DNA from: a virus
DNA length: 53,168 nucleotides
Reading direction: 5' to 3' (one strand)
IMG/VR virus record: IMGVR_UViG_3300033153_001916
Coordinates: 1-53,168 of that record
The position numbers were made by a program, and so were the translations under genes. Shown in pieces: positions 15,501 to 23,500 of the stretch. Positions within the stretch are counted from its first letter, which is position 1, and each line of letters starts with the position of its first letter. The notes below the pieces were generated by a model. That model saw nothing but the letters and a program-made list of their open reading frames with translations, searched no databases and was not told where the DNA came from.

Positions 15501-18260
15501 AACATCTCTATCTGCCGTAACCTCTTCAACGCCTGCTTCTTCGATAGGTTCGCCTTCGACAACGGCTTGCCCTTCTTCGACAGGACTTGGTACCCCTGCT
15601 TCTTCTTGACTAACATCTTCTAAGTATTTACTTTCGATCGCTGCCTTTCTGCTTCTAGCATCTACAAGTTTAGATCTAGCCTCTTGCTTTTCTTCGACAG
15701 TTTCGGCTACACCGAACTGTCTAGACAACTCACGTATTTCTGTATTGATATCTGATATAGCGGCTTGGTCTTCCGCTGAGAACTCTGCAGGAGCTTCGGC
15801 TATTGGAGCCTCTTCTCCGAGAACCTCTTCTGCTGTAACTGGAGCCTCTTCTACTACCTCCTCTTCAACCGCAGGTTCTACAGCTATTGGCTCCTCAACT
15901 GCAGGCTCTTCAACAATAACCTCCTCTACAGCGGCTTCCTGCTCTACTGCAGAAAACTTATCAGCTAATAGATCTGTTACCTCTGAATCATTTGTGGCTT
16001 CCCAAGCTCCTTCTGTAATCTCTTCAGGAGTGGCTGCTTCTAGCTGTTCTATAAATTGTTCTCTGCTTAGGAACTTACCATCACGAAGATATGTAGCATT
16101 TCTTCGCTCAGCCATATTAACTAACTCAGCATCTATTTCTTTTATCCTGTCGGTCTTATCCTTTACAAGGCTTTTATCTTTGCCCTGTATCTGTTCGTCA
16201 AGAGTTTTCTTTTCAACAAGCAACTCAAGAGCCTTCTTCTGATCGGCAATGTTTAAGTCGGTTGGAATCTGTGTGGTTACGCCAATGATTCTGTTAAACT
16301 CATCAAAATTTTGCTTAGCCTCAGCTTCCGTCATCTCACCAGCAGAGACTTTTTGTCTTAGGCTTTGACCATACATAGTGGTAAACTCAGAGTCGGTAGA
16401 CATATCCTTAAGCATATTAAACGCATCGTCGTCTATTAAGCTCATCTCTTTGTTATTCACTGCATTGATTACAGCTCCCGGAGTAGATAGTACAAAACCA
16501 CCTACAGCTTCTTGAGCACCGCCCTTTAAAACCTCACCAGCAAATTCAATCCAAGTGTTGGGGGTCTGGAACATATCCTTCTCCTTGGAGATATTGTATA
16601 TTTCTTTTATGGTGATTTCAGCAGCTTGTTGCGCTGCACCTGTTTCAAATTCTGCAAGACCACCGGCGCCCACAGTAAGAATACCACGAGCCATCATATT
16701 CTCAACATCCTCTCTAATAAACTGAGAAAATGTCTTAGCTGATGTTGACTTTGTAGATCTACCTAGGGCTTTTGCTACCAAGCTGTTGAGCAGACCTTTC
16801 TGGTTTATGACGTTTCTAAAACCATATGTTTCTAGTACAGCGACAGTTACACCAACTGGAGCTGTAATGTAGTACTTTTCACTTTCAGATATATCATCAA
16901 ACTCTGGATTGCTCTCCATCTCTTGGTTCAACTGATCTGTTGTTAGGGCATACATATTTGCAGTACGCTGAGCCCAACCCACAGGACCAGCACCACCAGC
17001 CATAGCGGGTAATGATTCAGCAAGTCCAAGAATAGCACCGCCCCAGAAGCCTTCCTTCTGCATATCACGCCACTGCTCTGTGGTTCCCTTGTCTCCAAAC
17101 AGCTCACGAGCACCTTCACGTGTAGCGTCTACAATACCCATCTCTGGATCTGTATTTGCAGCTACAAATGAATATGGGTTTCTGAAGTATCCTTCCCCAA
17201 ACTTTACGCCTTTCTTAGCGTTATCTTTAGCCTTCTCGTCTATAATCTGTCCAAGGGTTTTTCCAGCTGAGCGAGTACCATATTGCTGAAAGCTAACTGG
17301 ACCAAACTCAGCTCCGAAAGCATCAGTTGTTTCTGCAGGCTCCTCTGGAACACTGTATTTCATTTGCTCCTTAATCTCAGCTACAGTCATATCCTCATAA
17401 CCTTCAGGAAGAAGGTCTGAATATCCTAACTGCTCTGCAGCACTTATAAATGTCTCTCTATAGCCTTTCTCTCCCATCGCTGGTGTTGGGAAGTATTCCA
17501 CCATAAAGTCTGTGAGCATACTCATCTGACCTGCAGAAATAGAACCCACGCCTGATAAAACGCTGTTCCAGATACCTCCAGCCCAGTTACCCTTCTGAGA
17601 CTGCACGTCAACGAAATCACCCACCATCTTATCTAGACGGGCACCTTGTTCCTTGAAGTACTTTTCTCTCTCAACAAGATCTGCATATTCTTGTTGCAGT
17701 GCTATATCTCTCTCTTTGAATTCGTTGTACTCTAACCTAAGAGATGGATCGATGTTTATCTGCTCTTCTGTGAGACCTCCAAATTTATCATTGTATTCAA
17801 CCTTAATCTCTTGAGCACGGGCGGTCCAAGAATCTATATCTTCTTTGTATTTCTTGGTTTCCTCATTGAATATATTCGATGCCTTTTCTACGTCTTCTTG
17901 GCTGCGAATAATGTTTTGCTGTTTAGAAAAGTCAAGTGAGTAATCGTTTATAGCTTCACTATCTACTGTATCTTGAGGGAAGAACGCATCCTCAGGTTGT
18001 TCTGTATATGTCGAATCGCCATCCAAAGATACTGAAGGAATAGCGTCGTCTTTTTTTTTTACTGCAGGCTCAGGGAACTTATACTGATTAAGAAACTCTT
18101 CCTTACTCTTAGTATAGAAACCGTCTCTGCTAACAACATCAAAAACCTTTTCTTTATATTCTGGTTCCTCTAGATATTTGAAAGCAAACTCTTCCCAAGT
18201 TTTAGTATAGTAACCTTCTCGTACAAGAAGGTCATAAAGTTTTACTAATTCGTCGTCCAT
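9561..18260 (-). CDS. giant polyvalent virion protein (2,899 residues)
   Basis: The N-terminus has two copies of a short motif (LLVREGYYTKTWEEFAFKY; VVSRDGFYTKSKEEFLNQY). Membrane-active glycine/alanine-rich stretches lie at about 220-600, and a Glu/Val/Ala/Pro-rich linker at about 770-1045. A metallopeptidase-like domain has HEMMH at 1122-1126 and a downstream EEFLAEF Glu. Unknown beta domains cover about 1300-1890. An XRE-type HTH (KKSGMTPTEVSELLGISKEQ) lies at about 2050-2100. A segment like polyvalent-protein domain LPD38 (RNFTRDIQTAVLNLY; NLTVNFNKSGEWGQIGN) covers about 2320-2560. Such proteins are packaged and enter the cell with the DNA, where domains may counter defence or switch host transcription. 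A run of ten T at 18051-18060 encodes part of VKKKDD. Confidence 0.8.
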   Translation of the reverse strand: MDDELVKLYDLLVREGYYTKTWEEFAFKYLEEPEYKEKVFDVVSRDGFYTKSKEEFLNQYKFPEPAVKKKDDAIPSVSLDGDSTYTEQPEDAFFPQDTVDSEAINDYSLDFSKQQNIIRSQEDVEKASNIFNEETKKYKEDIDSWTARAQEIKVEYNDKFGGLTEEQINIDPSLRLEYNEFKERDIALQQEYADLVEREKYFKEQGARLDKMVGDFVDVQSQKGNWAGGIWNSVLSGVGSISAGQMSMLTDFMVEYFPTPAMGEKGYRETFISAAEQLGYSDLLPEGYEDMTVAEIKEQMKYSVPEEPAETTDAFGAEFGPVSFQQYGTRSAGKTLGQIIDEKAKDNAKKGVKFGEGYFRNPYSFVAANTDPEMGIVDATREGARELFGDKGTTEQWRDMQKEGFWGGAILGLAESLPAMAGGAGPVGWAQRTANMYALTTDQLNQEMESNPEFDDISESEKYYITAPVGVTVAVLETYGFRNVINQKGLLNSLVAKALGRSTKSTSAKTFSQFIREDVENMMARGILTVGAGGLAEFETGAAQQAAEITIKEIYNISKEKDMFQTPNTWIEFAGEVLKGGAQEAVGGFVLSTPGAVINAVNNKEMSLIDDDAFNMLKDMSTDSEFTTMYGQSLRQKVSAGEMTEAEAKQNFDEFNRIIGVTTQIPTDLNIADQKKALELLVEKKTLDEQIQGKDKSLVKDKTDRIKEIDAELVNMAERRNATYLRDGKFLSREQFIEQLEAATPEEITEGAWEATNDSEVTDLLADKFSAVEQEAAVEEVIVEEPAVEEPIAVEPAVEEEVVEEAPVTAEEVLGEEAPIAEAPAEFSAEDQAAISDINTEIRELSRQFGVAETVEEKQEARSKLVDARSRKAAIESKYLEDVSQEEAGVPSPVEEGQAVVEGEPIEEAGVEEVTADRDVQAPEEVTAEEAVTEEVPAEQPIVEEAAVEEAVAEEPTTERRRFPEEEMTYATEEEAMAAAEALQESLSVEDPSLLVFSTETTGRRGEKTYGIDVVVDQAVAEEAAVTEEPVVTEAPSADRQQLETASVDAINLSDKAPQMIESFNSALSSIGAAPVNVYVVSDADMQNVTGSSSRAQFRTLEDGTSAVVVNADKASLGSLSHEMMHAYVKAVDLNSKQIVRFTNEVRSQLNKGTKVEKALADKLTAFQKEYLNREVYGKGLTLEDAVIAEEFLAEFVAEVKDGIDVQKMSLSTIERIRKAVVRILNNILGLKIDDTAIKSKEEAFDFINGFLDALEGRTAVAEEAAPTEGVPTEEQGESGQVGTISIPREQIKVIDAPKASDDPRGFVNKFVTDIDINELEGRNFVTNMYDYTSAGTTELGNGISIELLGGRNYVPLMLERNGKELGEVSNLAAFNSESQAEGFIRNAKEGNADLFAPHSGTLKDSWQFQHHIFEELVKTVLDNKIMSKARLMEVFNGAIKSKAGAEAFEAFNKKNKSRLKNLNSFKKNPMKLVELLDADNNYSPDLRKALNQKIAASKEFQKAIGIKNLNQFYNLIADPLNQGVEGGEVMSFVEFDPNTFEISKTKPGDPDHHPSFGWTVKAKIKRILQPNKYYKSYDLTNEYTKYNVSGPEVSTKEDPKFAVSNVKSSAGAIPKVAKVQAREQIDWESSKFGKGQVNPAIVNRSTPVQEAALDLLQGKISNAEYQETVRITQPVEPITRFFLPASTKDMREALDSNKGKILNTAIEDGKEVGLRLDIPAYKNRNIWVVSVHDSGKAGKSISYGSVAWATDVQFGSNPKVAAFIAAGKNIDTGKKQDKTTIARMHGKWKNFDGKTKEERDASAVKKVEEIVAIESSYPGAARKGSPWRQIGMNPFRHSYFYDRRTGKPVVAASEVVQIGGLVYAKDVVYADKNDPVFEVQGYKDSKGETVRFQIEDQVNQEKNSEETYSAINDNKEGVLRSQIDNKVDQDVAASDTWKSRERNVFERFVDLTRRKIQDSYRDIIVVQEDIEYATRKPVGLDQDFRNAEVLMHGAAKNELNKTENRIKDIAGKIKKSGLSVEEVNDLLYAMHAQERNRYLRTISTDIGKSLSEMRKKSGMTPTEVSELLGISKEQYLEVEANKRDLKSSDLTDLLLIYGSTPYRFFYDNALVKDGSGMTDVEARKILAKYDLNLTSPDVSQLSPKIRPAVTAIRELIADTRNRLVESGLESQGTIDAFNAAYKNYVPLRGFADEQFGSEIIEGGGKLEVRAKEKRAKGRKRKADSPLTQAIISNTTTIIRGAKNDVMRRFYELAKDNPNKDIYEVVDPEKSKDYKTLLRNGKVVAVAKSVSDYLLDEKMVSVRIDGDYKFIRFDNVRLANAIRGANVTKSQWLTKYLGAFNRFQSALITTYDPGFIFRNFTRDIQTAVLNLYAEQDLNDGLIKDKDIVGKTIDDVYPASVTIFAVEGGWTGKKEASRNKDMDQYYREFLEDGAKTEWFYSKPADQINKDIEKLIRGKGDNALKAAANLVERINSSVENAVRLSAYVNARKAGVPRAKAAELAKNLTVNFNKSGEWGQIGNSLYLFFNASVQGSSRLLRTLKPAYKIDSEGNRKYHLTRAQKMVVGLYIMGSLFSLYNELKSDEDEDGESFYSKIADFEKERNIIIMKPNGKDYWKMPLPYGQNTFYVAGSYMAEGLMGTKTPGEVASAIVQAAVGSFSPINFPNSKDASSYLVKFALPTIGQIPLSIALNENYFGEKIYRENFPFDPAPKPDSQLGKESGYRWTQAAAKWLNEFTGGSEYRSGYIDWNPDNIDFVVETLTGGAGKFATRSVNAIDKILTGNWDQLESRQIPFVRIFNGQPYEYSNINSFYERTVDVNQKFKEVKAGIIKGPDAKKIYEMHKMGKDYKSRLKKISKLEDEAAGIKDPLKQEARLDKLEKARYKLVADFNKRYIQLKIEDI

Positions 18261-18269
18261 ACCTTAGTA

Positions 18270-19541
18270 TTAATCTAATTCGCCTCTTCCGCCCTGTTGT
18301 GAGGCTCCTTCACCAGACTCATTAGAGCTGGGTTTCTGAGTCAAGGGTTGCAAGTCGTAAGTGTCTTGATATTTAGTTTGAATCCTGCCTATCTCTAAAG
18401 CTGTTGCTGGTCTGTAGACCATTCTCTTTTCTGTCTTTGTTGTTGGGCTTCCGTACTCATCTTCTGCTGGTACTTCAACCTCTTCCTCTACATTTACATA
18501 TACGTTGCCGTCAGCACCCATACCTATTTGGGAAACACCGTCTACCTTAGCAGGCAGTGTCAAGAAATTAATCTCAACATATTTGCTACGGTCCCTGCGA
18601 TCACTTTCTGCGAAAGGACCATCAACAGATCCAGTGTAGACCTCCTGTGTCATTTCGCTCATCTTTTTCAATCTTGTAGAACCTCCTGATCCCCCACCTC
18701 TTGATCGAGATGGTCGAGCTACCTTAAGTGGTAGAAGATCAATATAATTATCAACTAAAGAATTTACGTAGAAGTCAACATACTCTTGCTTGTTCTCAGA
18801 GTTTCTAACTAGCTCAAGTTCTTCCAAGCTATTAATCCTTCCGTCACCGTCACCTGCAAAACCAGATTGAGGGTTGTTAGCTGTTGTTGCTCCCCATATA
18901 GCGGCACGCTCTAAAGCCTCTGGAGAACCAGACATCTTCTTAGTAGCGATGTCCGTAATACGTTCTCTTAATCCATCTACATCTAGGTTACCTCTTCTGT
19001 CATAGAATGTAGAAACCACGTTAGAGGTTTCTTTCTGTAGGATTCTAGCTTGATCGTAAGGATTCAATAAGGCGTAAGATCCTGCTGAAGGTAATGCATT
19101 TGGATTCTCTAGGGCAGCTACCATATCTGCAAGATCTCGCTTCTGTGTTCTGAAGCTTCGATCCCATTCAAGGAACTCACCACCACTCATAGCAAACTTA
19201 GTGGGGTCTGCATTAAAAGCAGCTACCTGCTTGCGGTGCTCTTTAGCAAGCACCTGAGCAGTACCTGCTAGCTGTGTATAGTCTGCGTACACGTCCCTTA
19301 GATTTCTTCTGGATTCAATGTTGTCGCTCTCCGCAACCATATCCATAGCACTCTGCACCTTGTCCCAAGCTGTTTGAACAGCCTCCTTATCACCGTCTAA
19401 GTATAGGTTCTTCTCCTCTACGAATTTATCTAAGTAGGAATTTGTAGCAGCTTCATCCTGTCTCTTTTGATTGATGCGCTGTTGAGCGAGACCAGCGAAA
19501 TCTGGTGTCTCAATTATATTTGCTGGTACGAAATCTGACAT
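18270..19541 (-). CDS. probable internal virion protein
   Basis: It encodes 423 residues, helical and charged, with a Gly/Ser/Arg-rich hinge (SRSRGGGSGGSTR). An EF-hand-like loop, DGDGRINSLEEL, lies at about 231-242. It overlaps the next upstream gene by one base and precedes the giant protein, a position typical of ejected or internal virion proteins. No named family recognised; the role comes from context. Confidence 0.5.
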   Translation of the reverse strand: MSDFVPANIIETPDFAGLAQQRINQKRQDEAATNSYLDKFVEEKNLYLDGDKEAVQTAWDKVQSAMDMVAESDNIESRRNLRDVYADYTQLAGTAQVLAKEHRKQVAAFNADPTKFAMSGGEFLEWDRSFRTQKRDLADMVAALENPNALPSAGSYALLNPYDQARILQKETSNVVSTFYDRRGNLDVDGLRERITDIATKKMSGSPEALERAAIWGATTANNPQSGFAGDGDGRINSLEELELVRNSENKQEYVDFYVNSLVDNYIDLLPLKVARPSRSRGGGSGGSTRLKKMSEMTQEVYTGSVDGPFAESDRRDRSKYVEINFLTLPAKVDGVSQIGMGADGNVYVNVEEEVEVPAEDEYGSPTTKTEKRMVYRPATALEIGRIQTKYQDTYDLQPLTQKPSSNESGEGASQQGGRGELD

Positions 19542-20485
19542 TACTTAAATTGTGGTTTATTCAGCAAGGAGCTTACAAATTTATGCAATTTTGAGTTGCC
19601 AGAAGATGATAGCTGTTTTAGTTTTTTAGCTTGGCTAGGGTTGAAGATGTATTCGCCGCCGGTCATTTCACCGATCTTAGCTCCATCCTTCATAATATCT
19701 ATCGGGTTCGTTTTATGTGAAAACGCACCCGGTGTCTTCTGCACCCCGCCATCGTCGTATTCTTCTTGAATCTCTTCTAGCTGGGTTTCGGTTACATCAA
19801 GTTCATCTACACCCTCTGCAAGTTTTTGGAACTCAGATAAAGTAGGGGTCTGGAAACGGTTACCGCCAGATATAGTTGAGGCTTCTTTGAACAGCTCTTC
19901 TTGGGCTCCCTCTGTAAGTATTTTGGCTCTTTTTCTGGCAGCTCTCTTACTTTCTCCACCAGTATCCATAGCATCCATTCCTACCATAGCTGTCTTAGCG
20001 ATATCTGTAAGACCGCCAACAATATTTTGTGTTCCAGCTGAAATAGCAGATGTAGCTTCTCCACGTTCTGCAGTCTCTCTTGCTATGTCTCTAGTGCGTT
20101 GGTTCTCAGCACCTTGAATGTTAGCGCGCATTGCAGCCATTATATCTGCTTGCTGCTGACCCAGCACACCAGTACGACCTTTGATACCAGCTTCTGTAAC
20201 AGCGCCAATACCTCCGATCACTCCTCGTGACCCTGCACGCTGCAAAGCCTCTGTAGAGGTAGCCATAGACTTGTTTATCTCGTCTAGCTGTCGCTGTCGT
20301 ACATCACTCTGTCTAGCCTGAGCAAGCATCTCGGCATATTCTTTGGGTCTCCCCGTTGGAGCTACATAGGCGTCTGCTAAGGCTCTTTTGCCTCTAGCTC
20401 TTTGTGATGCGCCAAAAACAGCCTTGCCTACTCCGGCAGCACCTTGTAGTGCTAGTAATGATATTGTTACTGGATCGATTGCCAT
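19541..20485 (-). CDS. probable internal/ejection virion protein
   Basis: It encodes 314 residues. A hydrophobic alanine/glycine N-terminus (MAIDPVTISLLALQGAAGVG) is followed by long Ala/Gln/Arg helices (about 45-170), the profile of podoviral pilot or ejection proteins. The C-terminus has GAKIGEMTGGEYIFNPSQAK, a short motif often seen at the ends of such virion proteins. It has its own promoter with the -7 element 4 nt from the ATG. Confidence 0.55.
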   Translation of the reverse strand: MAIDPVTISLLALQGAAGVGKAVFGASQRARGKRALADAYVAPTGRPKEYAEMLAQARQSDVRQRQLDEINKSMATSTEALQRAGSRGVIGGIGAVTEAGIKGRTGVLGQQQADIMAAMRANIQGAENQRTRDIARETAERGEATSAISAGTQNIVGGLTDIAKTAMVGMDAMDTGGESKRAARKRAKILTEGAQEELFKEASTISGGNRFQTPTLSEFQKLAEGVDELDVTETQLEEIQEEYDDGGVQKTPGAFSHKTNPIDIMKDGAKIGEMTGGEYIFNPSQAKKLKQLSSSGNSKLHKFVSSLLNKPQFK

Positions 20486-20489
20486 AGTG

Positions 20490-20497
20490 CAAAAATA
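20490..20497 (-). promoter_or_regulatory. -7 promoter element, leaderless arrangement
   Basis: On the minus strand the sequence reads TATTTTTG-CACT-ATG. The element fits TAnnTTTG and leaves only 4 nt before the start at 20485, so transcription would begin at or next to the ATG. The same CACTATG context recurs at 45236-45248. Confidence 0.55.
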
Positions 20498-20503
20498 CTA
20501 ATT

Positions 20504-23500
20504 TTAATTATGCAGCTTAGAGTCTGCAAATACTGTGTTAATAGCAAACAACTCAATTGGTGATGAGGTTGTTTTTGTGAGTTTTAGCTGTATGTAATAG
20601 TCTCTGATTTGATCTCCTTCGATAGAGCTGTTACCAACAACTACTAATAAATCTCCATCAGATACCGTGACATTACCGCTTAGCGTCAGTGTCTTCTCCG
20701 CTGTTATAGACAGCGGGTAGACACTTAGGCTGTCTAGCTGTGAGCCGTTAAGTTTGTATACCGTAGCGGTAGAGCCTAATGGGAATGACATCGTGTTTAT
20801 AGGGCTGTCAAAGGTAATACTGTTGCCTCCAACAACATCTGAAGCTACATTACCTAATACAAATATCTCGCTAGTGCTAGTGACAGAGGTTATAGATGAT
20901 CCGTGAGATGTAGTGTCTCCGTGAATAGAGGCGTAATAGAAGCCTTCTTTTTCGGTCCATACCCCGCTAGGCGCTGTGTCTGGATCGTATACAGTTCCTG
21001 CTAGGGTAGCTGTTTGGTTGGTCGTTGTAGCGACCACCTGCCAAGTAGCATCCCCCTCTAGAGATAGAGATTCAAAACTCTTGATAGCAGAAGGTGCACG
21101 GTTAGACACAGACTCAACAATAGATTCTGCAACAGCCCCACCGTAGTAAGTGTTTCTATCAGCATCTTCACTATGCTTGTATATCTTTCCTGACTTGAAT
21201 GTATACATATCGCTGTTTAAAGATACAATAGATTCTGGAGTAAACGAATATCTTGTGGTCCAAGCCTTGTCATTTGTTCCGTAAGCTATGGTAAATGCGG
21301 CTAGTGCTACAGCATCTGAAGTTATGGTACCTGTGTCGTCAGATGTACAATAATCATTATCAAAAACGAAGGTTTGTTCGTCTGTGTTTACAGTTATCGC
21401 AGCAAAGAAGTTAAAGTCTGAGTTTGTTGCTACACCGTATCTAGTTACAGTTTCCGTTTCGGCAGAATCAATAAATATAGCCCCGCCATCTGCAATGTCG
21501 TCCATATATACAATTGCCTGAAGGCTATCCTGAAACTCGTCACATATGCTGTTAAAAGCTCTTTCTTCCGTGTTGAAACTAAATACAGCTACATCGTTTA
21601 CAGTCACAGGAGCAAGAACTTTGGTTCCGCTACTGTCTAGCTGTGCGCTATATGTGTACTGCACTGAAGGTGAGGCATTAGTACTAACTACCACTTCAGC
21701 CTTTGTGATGGTATCAGATGATACTATATACTCATTGTTGTCTATATCTATACCTCCAACAACTTTAGTGGGCGAATACTTGGTAATCACACCAAACTTA
21801 TCTTCAAAGTACGAAGACATATTAGCATCGCTAATTATCGTGATTCCTTGTGAATCGATTCGTAATACCCTACCTTTTTTAACATCAGCAAAATATACCA
21901 TACCATCTCTTGAAGAGACGCTTTCTGAGTGTGAGGTTCCGTATTCTCCGACATAATATTGTTCTGATTGAAGTACGTTATTAGATAGCGCTACAAGGTT
22001 ATCTCCACTGCTAGTCTGTATTACATTTCTGTTTACAGCTATAACACCAGCTCTGTTTTCCTGTATGAAATACAGCCTTTGGTTATATCCTTCCAGACCT
22101 TTCACTGAGCCATACTCATAATCCAAGTCCATAAAATTACTCAAGGACAGGTTGAATGACGACAATCCGTTAAATGTGCCTTCGTGTAGGTATGGCTCTG
22201 AATACGTTATAGAGCCGCTACGCTTAACTGTTTTAGCATCTGGTATAGGTGCTAATGGTCTACCTATAGAAGAGCTCTCAGAAGCGAAGAAATCGCTAAC
22301 GCTGTAATCATCTATGTATTTGGTGATACCGGTTGTTCTCAGGTATATCCTATAGTTGTTTGCTTCTAGCTGATCAGTAGCTATAAAAATAGATCTAGGT
22401 CTAAAGTACGCATCTCCATTAGAGAGGTCAATAACCTTCTCTGGATTTGATACAGTAAAAGAATACGAACCAAGGGTGAATGAAGCCCCGGTTCTATACT
22501 TACCGTAATAGGTGCTTCCAGATTTCCAAGTATTTAGTATAGTGATATCTGGCTGTCCAGAGGTCTCTAAAACATCCCCCTTAAAGAATTGTGTACTGCT
22601 AGATATTTCATCAGCGGTGACAGTTGCTGTAAATGTAGTAGCTGTTCTTTCATCACTATGTACACCGTTAACAACTTGATAGCTTTTTCCTAGCTCATAA
22701 TATATATTGTCCTCTGTTTCCGGCTTCTTATTGTATACTTCTACAATACATTTCTCAAACCACTTACTAGCCCTGTCGTTTATTTTAGATATGGTGAAAT
22801 TAGAAGCTTCTGTATTTTCCTCTAGTACCAAAAATTTACCTGTAGTAGACTCTATGGAAGATGTACTAGAAGTATCTAGTATTGGGTTGTCATCACTATT
22901 CTCTAATATTTCGTACCCAATAACATTAAATTCTGATGTCTCGTATCCACCATCGTAACTTATGATACGAAGCTTATCCCCATTTTCAAAAGTATAGCTT
23001 AATAACGCTCCCGTAGAGTTGTCGTAACTATTTTCTTTCCCTGTTAGTGTATTTAAGGATACATAAATCACATCCGAAGATGAAAAAGATGTTATATCTC
23101 CTTCTGATCTAAAAGGAATAAATGCGCCGCCAACACCATATATAAACTTGCTGGTCGTACCTCCTCTACCTGTGTATACAGGAGCCCATCTACTAGCCCA
23201 AGAAGGAGCTGATTCAGGAAGTCTCATAACAATAGATGCCGCCCCGTACAGATCGTTTTCATTTGATCTGTCGTTTAGAGCATTCACATACACGTCACCT
23301 AACTCTTGAACACCACTACTTCTGTTTCTACTGTCGTAATAAACAATACCCAGTTTATGAGATGATCCAGATTTAAACGCCTTTGTTTCTTTTCCGAGCT
23401 CAGTGAGAGCGAAAGTACCCACACTCAATTCAGAACTGCTTGTCGTAACTACATAGCTTGTAAGATTGACAGATATCACATCTGAATTAACGATGTTCAT

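Noticed and set aside
14278-16242. Long plus-strand open frames opposite the giant gene (14278-14880, 15745-16242)
   Set aside because: Ser/Ala/Thr-rich shadows of the Glu/Ala/Val-rich minus-strand coding sequence.
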